This document shows, piece by piece, positions 41,924-50,333 of a stretch of 64,000 bases of DNA; within the stretch, counting starts at the first letter, position 1; each line of letters begins with the position of its first letter. This DNA comes from Alitiscatomonas aceti (GTDB lineage Bacteria; Bacillota; Clostridia; Lachnospirales; Lachnospiraceae), in assembly GCF_025567195.1 (NCBI RefSeq), contig NZ_JAOQJF010000015.1:1-64000 (forward strand), read 5' to 3'. The position numbers and the translations under genes were made by a program. The notes under the pieces are model-generated. The model did not search any database. It had not been told where the DNA came from and saw only the letters and a list, made by a program, of their open reading frames with translations.

Positions 41924-42916
41924 TTACTTTTTCACGATCTGTACCCGGAAATCACCGGTTCCATCGTAGTAATAATCTCCCACAACCTTTAAGCGGTAGC
42001 CCGCCGGAACCGTCGTCATCTCTGTACAGTTGATAGTACCCTTGCCGTCCACAAGGCCTTCGGCCCAGATCTGTCCGGGCGCCCATACCGTATTGTCTTC
42101 CTTACAGTAGTATACCACATTGACCCAGCCGCCGGTCTTGGTGTCGTCCTTTACGATACGGACACGCAGCTCGCTGCCGCCGTCGTAATAGTAATCGCCA
42201 ACGACCTTCAAGTGATAGCCCTTGGGTACTGTGGTCATTTCACTGGAGTTTACATTTCCTTTTCCATTCACAAGGCCCTTGGCCCAGATCTCTCCGGGGG
42301 CCCACACGGTGTTGTCCTCCTCACAGTAATATACCACGTTGACTCTTCCGCCCTGGGTCTTCTCCTTAATGACCTCCACCCGGAGCTCATCGCCGCCGTT
42401 ATAGTAGTAATCGCCCACGACCCTCAGCTTATAGCCCTCGGGCACTGTGGTCATTTCACTGGAGTTCACATTTCCTTTTCCGTTCACAAGACCCTTGGCC
42501 CAGATCTCTCCGGGAGCCCACACGGTATTGTCTTCCTCGCAGAAATATACTACATTGACCCAGCCGCCTTTTTTCTCCTGGTTATTGTTGTTTCCGTTTC
42601 CATTGTTGTTTCCATTATGGTGCCCGTTGTGATGGCCGTTTCCGTTCTGATGGCCATGGTGATGGCCATTGCCCGGCCAGCGGTCGTCATCATCATCGTC
42701 CCAGTCGTCATCATCCCAACGGTCATCGTCATCCCAGCGGTCGTCGTCATCCCAACGGTCATCATCGTCATCGTCGTCATCATCCCAGCGGTCTTCCCAC
42801 TTGTCTTCCCACTTATCGTCCCAGTCTCTGGCCAGGGCCTCAATGCTCGTCAGCTGGGTACCTGCGATCATAAAAGCTGCTGCGAATAATAATCCCTTTA
42901 CATTTCTCTTTCTCAT
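41924..42916 (-). CDS. Secreted Asp/His-rich protein with three tandem repeats
   Basis: Protein of 330 aa. A signal peptide (1 to about 30) precedes an acidic tract of repeated DRWDDDD units (31-80), a Gly/Asn/His tract (82-112) and three repeats of about 70 residues at 117-188, 189-261 and 262-330. Each repeat starts GGWVNVVYYCEEDNTVWAPG and contains EMTTVPxGY and VVGDYYYDGG, with one conserved cysteine. The composition suggests binding of Ca2+ or other metals. No sorting signal is present. I do not recognise the repeat family. A strong promoter precedes the gene. Confidence 0.8.
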   Translation of the reverse strand: MRKRNVKGLLFAAAFMIAGTQLTSIEALARDWDDKWEDKWEDRWDDDDDDDDDRWDDDDRWDDDDRWDDDDWDDDDDDRWPGNGHHHGHQNGNGHHNGHHNGNNNGNGNNNNQEKKGGWVNVVYFCEEDNTVWAPGEIWAKGLVNGKGNVNSSEMTTVPEGYKLRVVGDYYYNGGDELRVEVIKEKTQGGRVNVVYYCEEDNTVWAPGEIWAKGLVNGKGNVNSSEMTTVPKGYHLKVVGDYYYDGGSELRVRIVKDDTKTGGWVNVVYYCKEDNTVWAPGQIWAEGLVDGKGTINCTEMTTVPAGYRLKVVGDYYYDGTGDFRVQIVKK

Positions 42917-42968
42917 ATGATGTCCTCCTTTTATCTGATTTCACGATTTTTTTCTTCTTTATATCTGG

Positions 42969-42997
42969 ATTATAGTATAAAATTTCCATGATTTCAA
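42969..42997 (-). promoter_or_regulatory. Promoter of the Asp-rich secreted protein gene
   Basis: On the minus strand TTGAAA (42992-42997) and TATAAT (42969-42974) are 17 bases apart, about 50 bases before the start codon. Confidence 0.7.
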
Positions 42998-43255
42998 CAG
43001 ATTGGAAAAGACGTAAGAAAACGTATGAAAAATGTAAAAATGTAATAAAAAAGTAATATTCGTAACATTCTTTCTATGCATTTTTCCCAGTAGCACCCCG
43101 TGAACAAAACTTACAAAAGCCGCTTACAATAGTTTCATAATCTATTTACAATTTATTCATATTTTGTTCACATATATTTTTTATACTAATTGCATAGAAA
43201 AAATTTATTTCTCATCGCCAATATGACAAATTGCACATAGATTTTTCATAATTGC
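42998..43255. other. AT-rich intergenic region, no gene
   Basis: Long A and T tracts and no open frame of note lie between the promoter of the secreted protein and the terminator of the glucokinase gene. It could be an upstream activating (UP or regulator-binding) region. Confidence 0.5.
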
Positions 43256-43276
43256 CCCGGCTGTCGCAGCCGGGGT
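43256..43276 (-). terminator. Hairpin at the end of the glucokinase gene
   Basis: A perfect 9-bp GC-rich stem (CCCCGGCTG / CAGCCGGGG, 3-nt loop) stands nine bases behind the stop codon. The T run is poor, so its strength is uncertain. Confidence 0.6.
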
Positions 43277-43285
43277 CTCCTCATT

Positions 43286-44230
43286 TTATCCCAATACCAG
43301 CTTCGCAGCCCCATAGATCCCCGCATCGTTTCCCAGTGTAGCCAGGAGAACCTTTGCCTTCTTTGTGGCCATGGGCGATAACTGGTCGTGGTATCTCTGG
43401 ATCTTTTCGGTCAGAAAGGTCCCAGCCCTGGAAACGCCGCCCCCGATCAGATAAGCCTCCGGATCCACCACCATGGTGATCCCGGCCATGGCCCAGCCCA
43501 GATACCGGCAGGAGGTCTCCACTGACTCCAGGGCCAGAGGATCCCCTGCCCTGGCTGCGTCCAGCACGCTCTTAGCCGACAGATTTTTCACTTCCCGCAG
43601 AGATGAGGGCCGCGCCGGATCTGCCTCCAGGAGTTTCCTGGCCAGACGGGCGATCCCCGTGGCCGAAGCTGCCTGCTCCAGACATCCGTATCCGCCGCAG
43701 TTGCACTGCTCCGTCTCTCCTTCGATCACATGGATATGGCCGATCTCGCCGCCGACGCCCTGCATACCAGACCAGATCTTTTCATTGAGGATAATACCGC
43801 CGCCGACGCCCGTTCCCAGGGTGATCATGACCATATTTTTATAGCCGCGGCCGCCTCCCTGCCACAGCTCCCCCAGGGCAGCCACATTGGCGTCATTGGC
43901 GCTCTTTACCGGCATCCCGTCCAGAAGGCCGCTTAGGATCTCCTGGGGGTTCATGGCCTTCCAGCCCAGGTTCACGCAGAATTCCACGTGGCCATCCTCC
44001 AGGACCGGCCCCGGAAGTCCCATGCCGGCTCCTTCAAAATCTGCCGTCGAAAGTCCCCTTTCCGCTGCCTTTTTCTTTATGGCCGCCGCAATATCCTCCA
44101 GGATATGCGCCCCTCCGTTTTCCTTTCTCGTGGGGATCTCCCACTTCTCCAGGAGCGTTCCGTCCTGCTCAAACATACCGAGCTTTACGGTCGTGCCTCC
44201 GATATCGATTCCAATGCATTTCCGGCTCAT
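43286..44230 (-). CDS. glcK: ROK-family glucokinase
   Basis: Cytoplasmic sugar kinase of 314 aa that phosphorylates glucose with ATP. The phosphate motif is GIDIGGTTVKLGMF at the N terminus, the ROK zinc motif is in CNCGGYGCLEQ, and ITLGTGVGGGII is the second ATP-binding segment. The ATG at 44230 follows GGGAGG; the open frame further upstream has no site. It lies behind the transketolase gene in the same orientation, which fits central sugar metabolism. Confidence 0.93.
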   Translation of the reverse strand: MSRKCIGIDIGGTTVKLGMFEQDGTLLEKWEIPTRKENGGAHILEDIAAAIKKKAAERGLSTADFEGAGMGLPGPVLEDGHVEFCVNLGWKAMNPQEILSGLLDGMPVKSANDANVAALGELWQGGGRGYKNMVMITLGTGVGGGIILNEKIWSGMQGVGGEIGHIHVIEGETEQCNCGGYGCLEQAASATGIARLARKLLEADPARPSSLREVKNLSAKSVLDAARAGDPLALESVETSCRYLGWAMAGITMVVDPEAYLIGGGVSRAGTFLTEKIQRYHDQLSPMATKKAKVLLATLGNDAGIYGAAKLVLG

Positions 44231-44371
44231 GACTGATCCTCCCTTTCTCCTGGCCGCCCGCATTCCTTCCTCCCGCTCCTGCGGCCTTTTTCCATGTTTT
44301 TTCTGTTCCTTCCATAAAAAGATTCCGGGACCGGATTTCCACACCATCCGGCCCCGGTCCCATACTCTGTA

Positions 44372-46351
44372 TTACAGCGCTTTTACAGTATTGACCACGT
44401 TCTCCACCGTAAAACCAAATTTTTCAAACAGCTTTGCTGCCGGAGCGCTGGCTCCGAAGCTCTTCATGCATACATACGCTCCATCCAGGCCCACATATTT
44501 TCCCCATCCGAAATCGGAAAGCGCTTCGATGGCGACTCTCTTTCTTACGGCCCTCGGAAGGACTGCCTCCCTGTACTCTGCGCTCTGCTCCTCGAAAAGC
44601 TCCATACACGGCATGGAGACCACGCGTACCTTCGTTCCTTCTGCCTCCAGCTCTGCCTTGGCCTTCACTGCCAGCTCCACCTCGGAGCCGCTGGCAATGA
44701 GGATCACCTCCGGCGTACCCTCGCAGTCGTCGATCACATAGCCGCCCTTTAAGGCCTCCCTGCTGCTGCCCGTGATGGGGGCCAGGTTCTGTCTTGTGAG
44801 CACCAGAGCTGTGGGAGTCTTCTCAGAGGATGCGGCGGTCAGCCATGCGGCAGATGTCTCCGTTGCATCGCAGGGGCGGAATACCCGCAGGTTGGGCATG
44901 GCCCGCAGCATGGCAAGCTGCTCGATGGGCTCATGGGTCGGTCCGTCCTCGCCGACGCCGATGCTGTCATGGGTCAGTACAAAGGTCAGCGGAACGCCCA
45001 TAAGAGCAGAAAGTCTCGCCATGGGCTTCACATAATCGCTGAATACAAAGAACGTGGCGACATAGGCCCGTAAACCGCCGTGGAGCATGATACCGTTTCC
45101 GATGGCGGCCATGGCCAGCTCTCTCACACCAAAATGGATGTTTCTTCCCGCCGGGTTTTCTGCGGAGAAATCGCCCTCGCCCTTCATCTCCGTTTTATTG
45201 GAGGGTCCCAGGTCTGCGGATCCGCCGATCATGCCCGGGATCTCATCCTTCAGAAGATTGATCATTTTTCCGGATAAGGATCTGGTGGCCTCCGGCTTTT
45301 CCTGCTCCAGCCATAATTTTTCATTGTTCATAAGAGAATCCGCATCCACTCCGCTGTGGTACTTCTCCCAGAGCGCTTCCATCTCCGGATATTCCTGGCA
45401 GTAGGCTGCAAACATCACGTTCCAGGCTGCCTCTGTCTCTGCCTTTTCCTCTGCCAGCTTTGCAAAGTGGGCATATACCTCGTCCGGTACGAAGAACGGC
45501 TCCTCATAGGGCCAGCCCAGGGTCTCCCGCATGGCCTTTACATTGTCCACGCCCAGAGGCTCGCCGTGGGCGCTGGCCTTGCCCTGCTTGGCCGGACAGC
45601 CGTAACCGATCTCTGTTTTAATGGTGATGAAGGACGGACGTTCCGTATCGGCCTTTGCCGCCTCGATGGCCAGGCCGATGGCGTCTAAGTTGGTGCCGTC
45701 CTCTACGGTGATGGTCTGGAAGCCGAAGGCCTTCATGCGCTCCTCCACGTTCTCCCTGAAGGCCAGGTCTGTGCTTCCCTCAATGGAGATCCGGTTGGAG
45801 TCATAAAGAACGATGAGCTTGGAAAGGCCCATGGTCCCGGCCAGGGAGAACGCCTCGGAGGAGATCCCCTCCATCATGCAGCCGTCGCCGCCCAGCACAT
45901 AGGTGTAGTGATCCACCACTGGATAATTTTCCTTATTAAATACGGCAGCCAGATGCTTTTCAGCCAGGGCCATACCCACTGCCATGCCCATTCCCGCGCC
46001 CAGAGGGCCTGTGGTCGCTTCCACTCCGACGGTGTGGCCGTACTCGGGATGTCCCGGCGTCAGAGAGCCCAGCTGGCGGAAATTCATGATATCCTCCTTG
46101 GTAAGCCCGTATCCGAACAGGTGTAAAAGGGAATACAGAAGCATGGAGCCATGGCCGCCGGAAAGGATGAAGCGGTCCCGGTTCTCCCATTTGGGGTTGG
46201 CCGGATTGTGATTCATGTGATTGGCCCAGAGCTCATATGCCATGGGAGCGCTTCCCAGGGGCAGGCCCGGATGGCCGGAATTGGCCTTCTGGATCGCATC
46301 AGCGGCTAAAACTCTGATAGAATTGACGGACAGTGCATCGATTGCTTTCAT
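44372..46351 (-). CDS. tkt: Transketolase
   Basis: Thiamine-diphosphate enzyme of 659 aa that moves two-carbon units in the pentose phosphate pathway. The ThDP motif is in LGGDGCMMEGISSEAFSLAG, substrate histidines are in ANSGHPGLPLGSAPM and GHPEYGHT, and the Pyr domain has FGVRELAMAAIGNG and LTHDSIGVGEDGPTHEPIEQ. Length is standard. AGGAGG precedes the ATG. It is transcribed toward the glucokinase gene, with a MITE-like element upstream. Confidence 0.96.
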   Translation of the reverse strand: MKAIDALSVNSIRVLAADAIQKANSGHPGLPLGSAPMAYELWANHMNHNPANPKWENRDRFILSGGHGSMLLYSLLHLFGYGLTKEDIMNFRQLGSLTPGHPEYGHTVGVEATTGPLGAGMGMAVGMALAEKHLAAVFNKENYPVVDHYTYVLGGDGCMMEGISSEAFSLAGTMGLSKLIVLYDSNRISIEGSTDLAFRENVEERMKAFGFQTITVEDGTNLDAIGLAIEAAKADTERPSFITIKTEIGYGCPAKQGKASAHGEPLGVDNVKAMRETLGWPYEEPFFVPDEVYAHFAKLAEEKAETEAAWNVMFAAYCQEYPEMEALWEKYHSGVDADSLMNNEKLWLEQEKPEATRSLSGKMINLLKDEIPGMIGGSADLGPSNKTEMKGEGDFSAENPAGRNIHFGVRELAMAAIGNGIMLHGGLRAYVATFFVFSDYVKPMARLSALMGVPLTFVLTHDSIGVGEDGPTHEPIEQLAMLRAMPNLRVFRPCDATETSAAWLTAASSEKTPTALVLTRQNLAPITGSSREALKGGYVIDDCEGTPEVILIASGSEVELAVKAKAELEAEGTKVRVVSMPCMELFEEQSAEYREAVLPRAVRKRVAIEALSDFGWGKYVGLDGAYVCMKSFGASAPAAKLFEKFGFTVENVVNTVKAL

Positions 46352-46407
46352 GTCTCTTCCTCCTAAGAACTGTGCTTGTTTTTACATTTGTTTTATTGAT
46401 GTTAGGG

Positions 46408-46607
46408 TCAAAAGCTTTTTGACCCCTCTGATATCGGATTGCTCCGCACTATGTGCTCCCGCAATCCTCAAAACCCTCAAATCCGCTCATTTTTCTATGA
46501 AAAATGGCTGCTTTTCGGTGTTTTGGCGGGTCTCAAGTTCAAACATCCTCCCGCAAGCAGGCTTGCGTCGGATTTATTGACCTTTTGACCCTGATATCAT
46601 TTTAATT
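46408..46607. repeat. MITE-like intergenic element
   Basis: The element begins with GGGTCAAAAG-CTTTTTGACCC, an inverted repeat, and ends with TTTTGACCCTGATATCAT; TGATATC recurs near both ends. Inside are hairpins around CCGCAAGCAGGCTTGCG and TTTTTCTATGAAAAAT. No frame codes for protein. The pattern looks like repeats I remember from other Lachnospiraceae, but I cannot verify this. Its end overlaps the stop codon of the DUF5711-like gene. Confidence 0.6.
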
Positions 46608-48021
46608 TTATCTCTTTCATTACCTCGCTCCCGGCCACGATCAGGGAATTTCCATGGTTTTTCCCCGAGCGCACACAGGAAACGGAAAAATCGAACTGGC
46701 CCTGGAATTTCAGATGGCCGTCCAGGCTGTATACCCTGCACGATTCCTCATTATACAGGATAACCCGGTCGCCGTCAATTTCAACTCCGGCATAATCGTA
46801 GTCAAAGTCCACGGTTCCGGCCAGCTTTCCATCAGTCGTATACACATCCAGGCGGCTGGGGTTGCCGGACCCGTTCTCCACCACGACTCCGGCGTACTTG
46901 TCCGAGTAAAAGATGCTTTTGATCTCCTCCTCCACCGGGACCGTCACCACCGTGCTGTCCGGGATCACGTTTTTCACTGAAATAAAGGTCAGCCCCTTGT
47001 CCGAAAACGCGCAGACCGTTTCCTGGTTCAGGTAAACGACCCGTGCCGCCATTTTATCATCAAATTCCTCTTCAAAGCCTCCGATAAAACGATTATTCAC
47101 GTTTTTTCCGATTTCTGAGAAATCATAAAAAACAACTTTATTTTTTAAAGTCCCGTTTTTCATGTACATGACCGACATGACGATCTGCTTTCCATCCGGC
47201 GACAGGGCGATATCCACTGGATAGCCGTCTCCCGACAAAAGCATTTTGATATTGATGCCCAGCTCTTCCCCATCCTTTTTAAAATAGAAGATGTAGCACG
47301 CCGAGCTGTCCTCCACCACAGCCGCCGTGATCCCCCGGGAGGACACAGCCGCCTTTGTAATGGGAAGCTGGGTCTTGGCAACGCCGGTACAGCCGGCCGT
47401 GCTGCATATATAGAGCTGGTTTCCCTGCTGATCTGCGATCACCGCATAGTCTCCGTTGACGTTGATGACCGGAGTCTTCATCTCAAAGCTCTGGGTCCAG
47501 ACGGTCTTTCCCGCTCCGTCAATATAAGAAGCTCCGTCCTTGGTATAGCGGATCATATTCTCGCCAAAATACGCATATTTCACAAATCCGCTTTCGCTGA
47601 CGCTCTTACTGGGTGTGATCTGGGGCGGCTGGCCATCATCCTCCCCAGCCCCTTCCGGGGCGTTGGCCGCCTCCGGATCCCCATTTTCCGGTGTTCCGTT
47701 TTCTCCGGCCTCCGGGGCGTTTTCTGCACTGTTTTCAGCGCCCGTATAGCGCATCGGTCTCTCCCAGGCCACATCGTAGCCGGTATACTCATACTCGCTC
47801 TGATATTTATAGAAACAAAAACCGGTCACTGCAAGAAACAGGACTGTCATGACCGTCGTCAGGATCCGCTTTTTCCGCCTTTCCCGATGGACCTGGCGGA
47901 TCACCTCTTCGCTGTCCTCCTCTTCATACCGGGACGGGCGTTCCTCCTGCGGCGGCTGGACAATGTTTCTGCGGAGCTGCCGTTTTTTTGATTCTCTGTC
48001 CATAAAACCCATATCATTCAT
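46597..48021 (-). CDS. DUF5711-like membrane protein with beta-propeller-like domain
   Basis: Protein of 474 aa. A basic cytoplasmic head (1 to about 52) is followed by one membrane helix (ILTTVMTVLFLAVTGFCFY), a Pro/Glu-rich linker, and an extracytoplasmic domain from about 140 with repeated beta strands such as GDYAVIADQQGNQLYI and KYAGVVVENGSGNPSRLDVY, as in WD40-like propellers. This is the arrangement of the DUF5711 family. GGGAG lies nine bases before the ATG. It follows the LysM gene in the same direction. Function unknown. Confidence 0.75.
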   Translation of the reverse strand: MNDMGFMDRESKKRQLRRNIVQPPQEERPSRYEEEDSEEVIRQVHRERRKKRILTTVMTVLFLAVTGFCFYKYQSEYEYTGYDVAWERPMRYTGAENSAENAPEAGENGTPENGDPEAANAPEGAGEDDGQPPQITPSKSVSESGFVKYAYFGENMIRYTKDGASYIDGAGKTVWTQSFEMKTPVINVNGDYAVIADQQGNQLYICSTAGCTGVAKTQLPITKAAVSSRGITAAVVEDSSACYIFYFKKDGEELGINIKMLLSGDGYPVDIALSPDGKQIVMSVMYMKNGTLKNKVVFYDFSEIGKNVNNRFIGGFEEEFDDKMAARVVYLNQETVCAFSDKGLTFISVKNVIPDSTVVTVPVEEEIKSIFYSDKYAGVVVENGSGNPSRLDVYTTDGKLAGTVDFDYDYAGVEIDGDRVILYNEESCRVYSLDGHLKFQGQFDFSVSCVRSGKNHGNSLIVAGSEVMKEIKLK

Positions 48022-48115
48022 ATATTAAATCTCCCGGAAATGCCCATATATTTTTAGTATACACCATTTCGGGGAGATTCGCATTAAATTCTTTCTTAAA
48101 TTATTCCTTCTCCAG

Positions 48116-49510
48116 TCACTCCTTTGACGGCAGGATCAGCTTCTGCCCCGCCAGGATCCGGTTCTCATCCTCCAGGCCGTTGAGGCGGCAGAGCTCCGAA
48201 AGACGGCTCAAGGTGCCATATTCTTTGAAGCAGATCCCATAAAGCGTCTCTCCCTCCCCCACCTGGTAGATCTCATATCCGTTGGCCCTGGCAGCTTCAA
48301 AGTCGATGGCAGGACAGTCCCCAGAGGAGGCGTCTCCCTGGCCGGATTCTGTGGGGGCTTCTGCGGACGGAGCTGTCTCTGAAGCCGGGGCTGTCTCCGG
48401 ACTGCCGGACGGATGTGCCTCCTTGTCCATTCCAGTCAGCCTCTGGGGCGCTTCCGGAGAAGACGGAGCCGATTCCGGGGCAGAGGAGTCCGAAGAAGCC
48501 GTTTCCGGCACAACCTCTTCAACAAGATCGGAATCTGCCAGAGCCCCGCCCTCCTCTATGGAGGAGCCTTCTTTGGCAGGAGGCGTTTCTGCCATGGTCT
48601 CGCCCTCATAGGTCTCCCCGGTCTCTCCCGGCAAAACCTCTGTGGGATACACGCTCCCAGTCATTTCCTCGATCACAAAATCCGGCTCCTTGGCCTTTTC
48701 CTTCCGGTACTCGTCCCAGTCCGTGATACCGGCGGGAAGCACCGAGGTAAGGACGCTTTCCATTTCCCGCATTTTTGAATAATTATTGACCATGACCACG
48801 CCTCCGGCCAGGACGGCCACCGAAAGGGCACCGCACAGCATTCCCAGGGCGCTGGTCTTATGGCTCTCCATATCCGCCTGTTCCTTTTTTACCACCATCC
48901 GCTGGCGGAAATCCCGGATCACCTTCTCATGGGAGCCTGTCTCTACCCGGCGGACGTCCTTTCTGGTGATCATGTAGTCCTGCATCATCTGGTTCCGTTC
49001 ATAATATACACAGTGGCCCTTCAGACGATAAAATCCGTCCTCTGAGGTCACATAGATGACCTCCTCGCCCTCCAGGCCATGGTTCAGATACATGAGCTGG
49101 TTCTTTCCTGCAAAATACTGGCAGTGCTGCTTCCAGTAATTCAGCGGGCTTAACTGGCTTCCAGGCCCTCCGCAGAGAAACCACCCCTGGATCGTGCGCT
49201 TGGGAAATGCCTCCTCCATGGCCTGGTACGCCTTTTTCCATCCGCTTTCTGTAAAGACGATCTTTTCCCCGTCGGTCTCCACATCCTCCATCTCCATGGC
49301 CCCGTCCACAAACACATACGGAGTCCCGTCGTACTGTTCCACGCTTCCCAGCAAAAGTCCCACCCGCAGCGTCTGGCTCCCAGACGGGTACAGGCGTTTT
49401 AAGTATGTATTGACATAATCCTCCATATAAAAACGGATCACCTGGTCCGGATCTCCGATCTGGCGGATATTTTTCGGCAGTTTTGGAAACGGATTGTATA
49501 AGTCTCCCAT
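48116..49510 (-). CDS. LysM-domain membrane protein with N-terminal JAB-like domain
   Basis: Protein of 464 aa. Residues 1 to about 190 form a soluble domain with VGLLLGSVEQYDGTPYVFVDGA and GWFLCGGPGSQLSPLNYWKQHCQYF, which resembles the MPN/JAB fold but lacks its metal motif. A membrane helix lies near 225-245 (MLCGALSVAVLAGGVVMVNN). A long Ser/Glu/Pro-rich spacer follows, and a single LysM domain ends the protein (about 415-464, YQVGEGETLYGICFKEYG). The topology links a cytoplasmic domain to the peptidoglycan. Function unknown; neighbours suggest a role in the envelope or in sporulation. Confidence 0.72.
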   Translation of the reverse strand: MGDLYNPFPKLPKNIRQIGDPDQVIRFYMEDYVNTYLKRLYPSGSQTLRVGLLLGSVEQYDGTPYVFVDGAMEMEDVETDGEKIVFTESGWKKAYQAMEEAFPKRTIQGWFLCGGPGSQLSPLNYWKQHCQYFAGKNQLMYLNHGLEGEEVIYVTSEDGFYRLKGHCVYYERNQMMQDYMITRKDVRRVETGSHEKVIRDFRQRMVVKKEQADMESHKTSALGMLCGALSVAVLAGGVVMVNNYSKMREMESVLTSVLPAGITDWDEYRKEKAKEPDFVIEEMTGSVYPTEVLPGETGETYEGETMAETPPAKEGSSIEEGGALADSDLVEEVVPETASSDSSAPESAPSSPEAPQRLTGMDKEAHPSGSPETAPASETAPSAEAPTESGQGDASSGDCPAIDFEAARANGYEIYQVGEGETLYGICFKEYGTLSRLSELCRLNGLEDENRILAGQKLILPSKE

Positions 49511-49613
49511 GGTCTCACCTCGCTATATTCTTCCACGGGAAGGCCGGGCCTGTCCTCCGGTCTTCCCCTTATGATTCAGGTGGAAGTATACCATGGGCCT
49601 TTTGCAAAACCTG

Positions 49614-50216
49614 TCAAAACGGGGCCGGCTGTCCGAAAAAGTTTTCGACACGTTTTCCCAGAAGATTCATGCCCAGGCAGATGCTGCGGCTGATGCAGTC
49701 TGCCAGACGCATGACCACAGACAGCCGGACGCTCTGGAGCATCAGCGGGTCCCCGTTCCTCACAGAGCCTACGATACCGGTGATGAAAAGATCCCCTACC
49801 GCATCCAGGTCCTTACTGACGCCCAGCCCGGGCTTTAGGGGCCCCCGTCCCAGGGTCACATAGCCCACATGATCCGCGCTGCCCACCGACGCGTCCACAG
49901 CCACCACCAGGGCATCGGGACATTTTTCACGCAGCTGCTCCATACACGGCTCCAGGTTCATGGCATGGACCGGCTCCTCCAGTGTTCCCAGGACTCTGGC
50001 GTTTCTCATGCCCTTTTCCTTCAATTTATATCCGATCAGAGGTCCCAGGCTGTCTCCGGTGGACCGGTCCGTCCCGATGCACAGGAACAGGATCTCTGTT
50101 TTCCTTTTTTCCTGCATTCCCTCCAGGATCATCATCAGAAGGCGGCCCGCAAACTTTTCCGTCTCAAACCCGGCTTTCGTATTATAGTAATAAATCTCCT
50201 GCCTGCGAAATCTCAT
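49614..50216 (-). CDS. yyaC: YyaC-family spore protein
   Basis: Protein of 200 aa of the YyaC family, related to the GPR spore protease fold and conserved in endospore formers. Diagnostic segments are EILFLCIGTDRSTGDSLGPLIG, VLGTLEEPVHAMNL, VVAVDASVG and GVSKDLDAVGDLFITGIVG. AGGAG precedes the ATG. Its presence is good evidence that the host is a spore former or descends from one. Biochemical role is not established. It is followed by the LysM and DUF5711-like genes on the same strand. Confidence 0.9.
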   Translation of the reverse strand: MRFRRQEIYYYNTKAGFETEKFAGRLLMMILEGMQEKRKTEILFLCIGTDRSTGDSLGPLIGYKLKEKGMRNARVLGTLEEPVHAMNLEPCMEQLREKCPDALVVAVDASVGSADHVGYVTLGRGPLKPGLGVSKDLDAVGDLFITGIVGSVRNGDPLMLQSVRLSVVMRLADCISRSICLGMNLLGKRVENFFGQPAPF

Positions 50217-50281
50217 GCTCCTCTTCCTTTTCCTTCCTGGTCTTATACGCTATTATAGGCGGACATGGGGAGGAATATACA

Positions 50282-50322
50282 ATAAAAAAGCGGAGGCAGA
50301 AATTTATCTGCCTCCCGCCGGA
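50282..50322 (-). terminator. Terminator of the M15 peptidase gene
   Basis: Arms GGAGGCAGA and TCTGCCTCC flank a short AT loop and are followed by a T run on the minus strand. Confidence 0.85.
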
Positions 50323-50333
50323 AGTTTTCGCTC

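Noticed and set aside
42680..42835. Short tandem DNA repeats that could be read as a CRISPR-like or VNTR array.
   Set aside because: They are the codons of the DRWDDDD tract inside an intact gene; spacing is not that of repeats and spacers.
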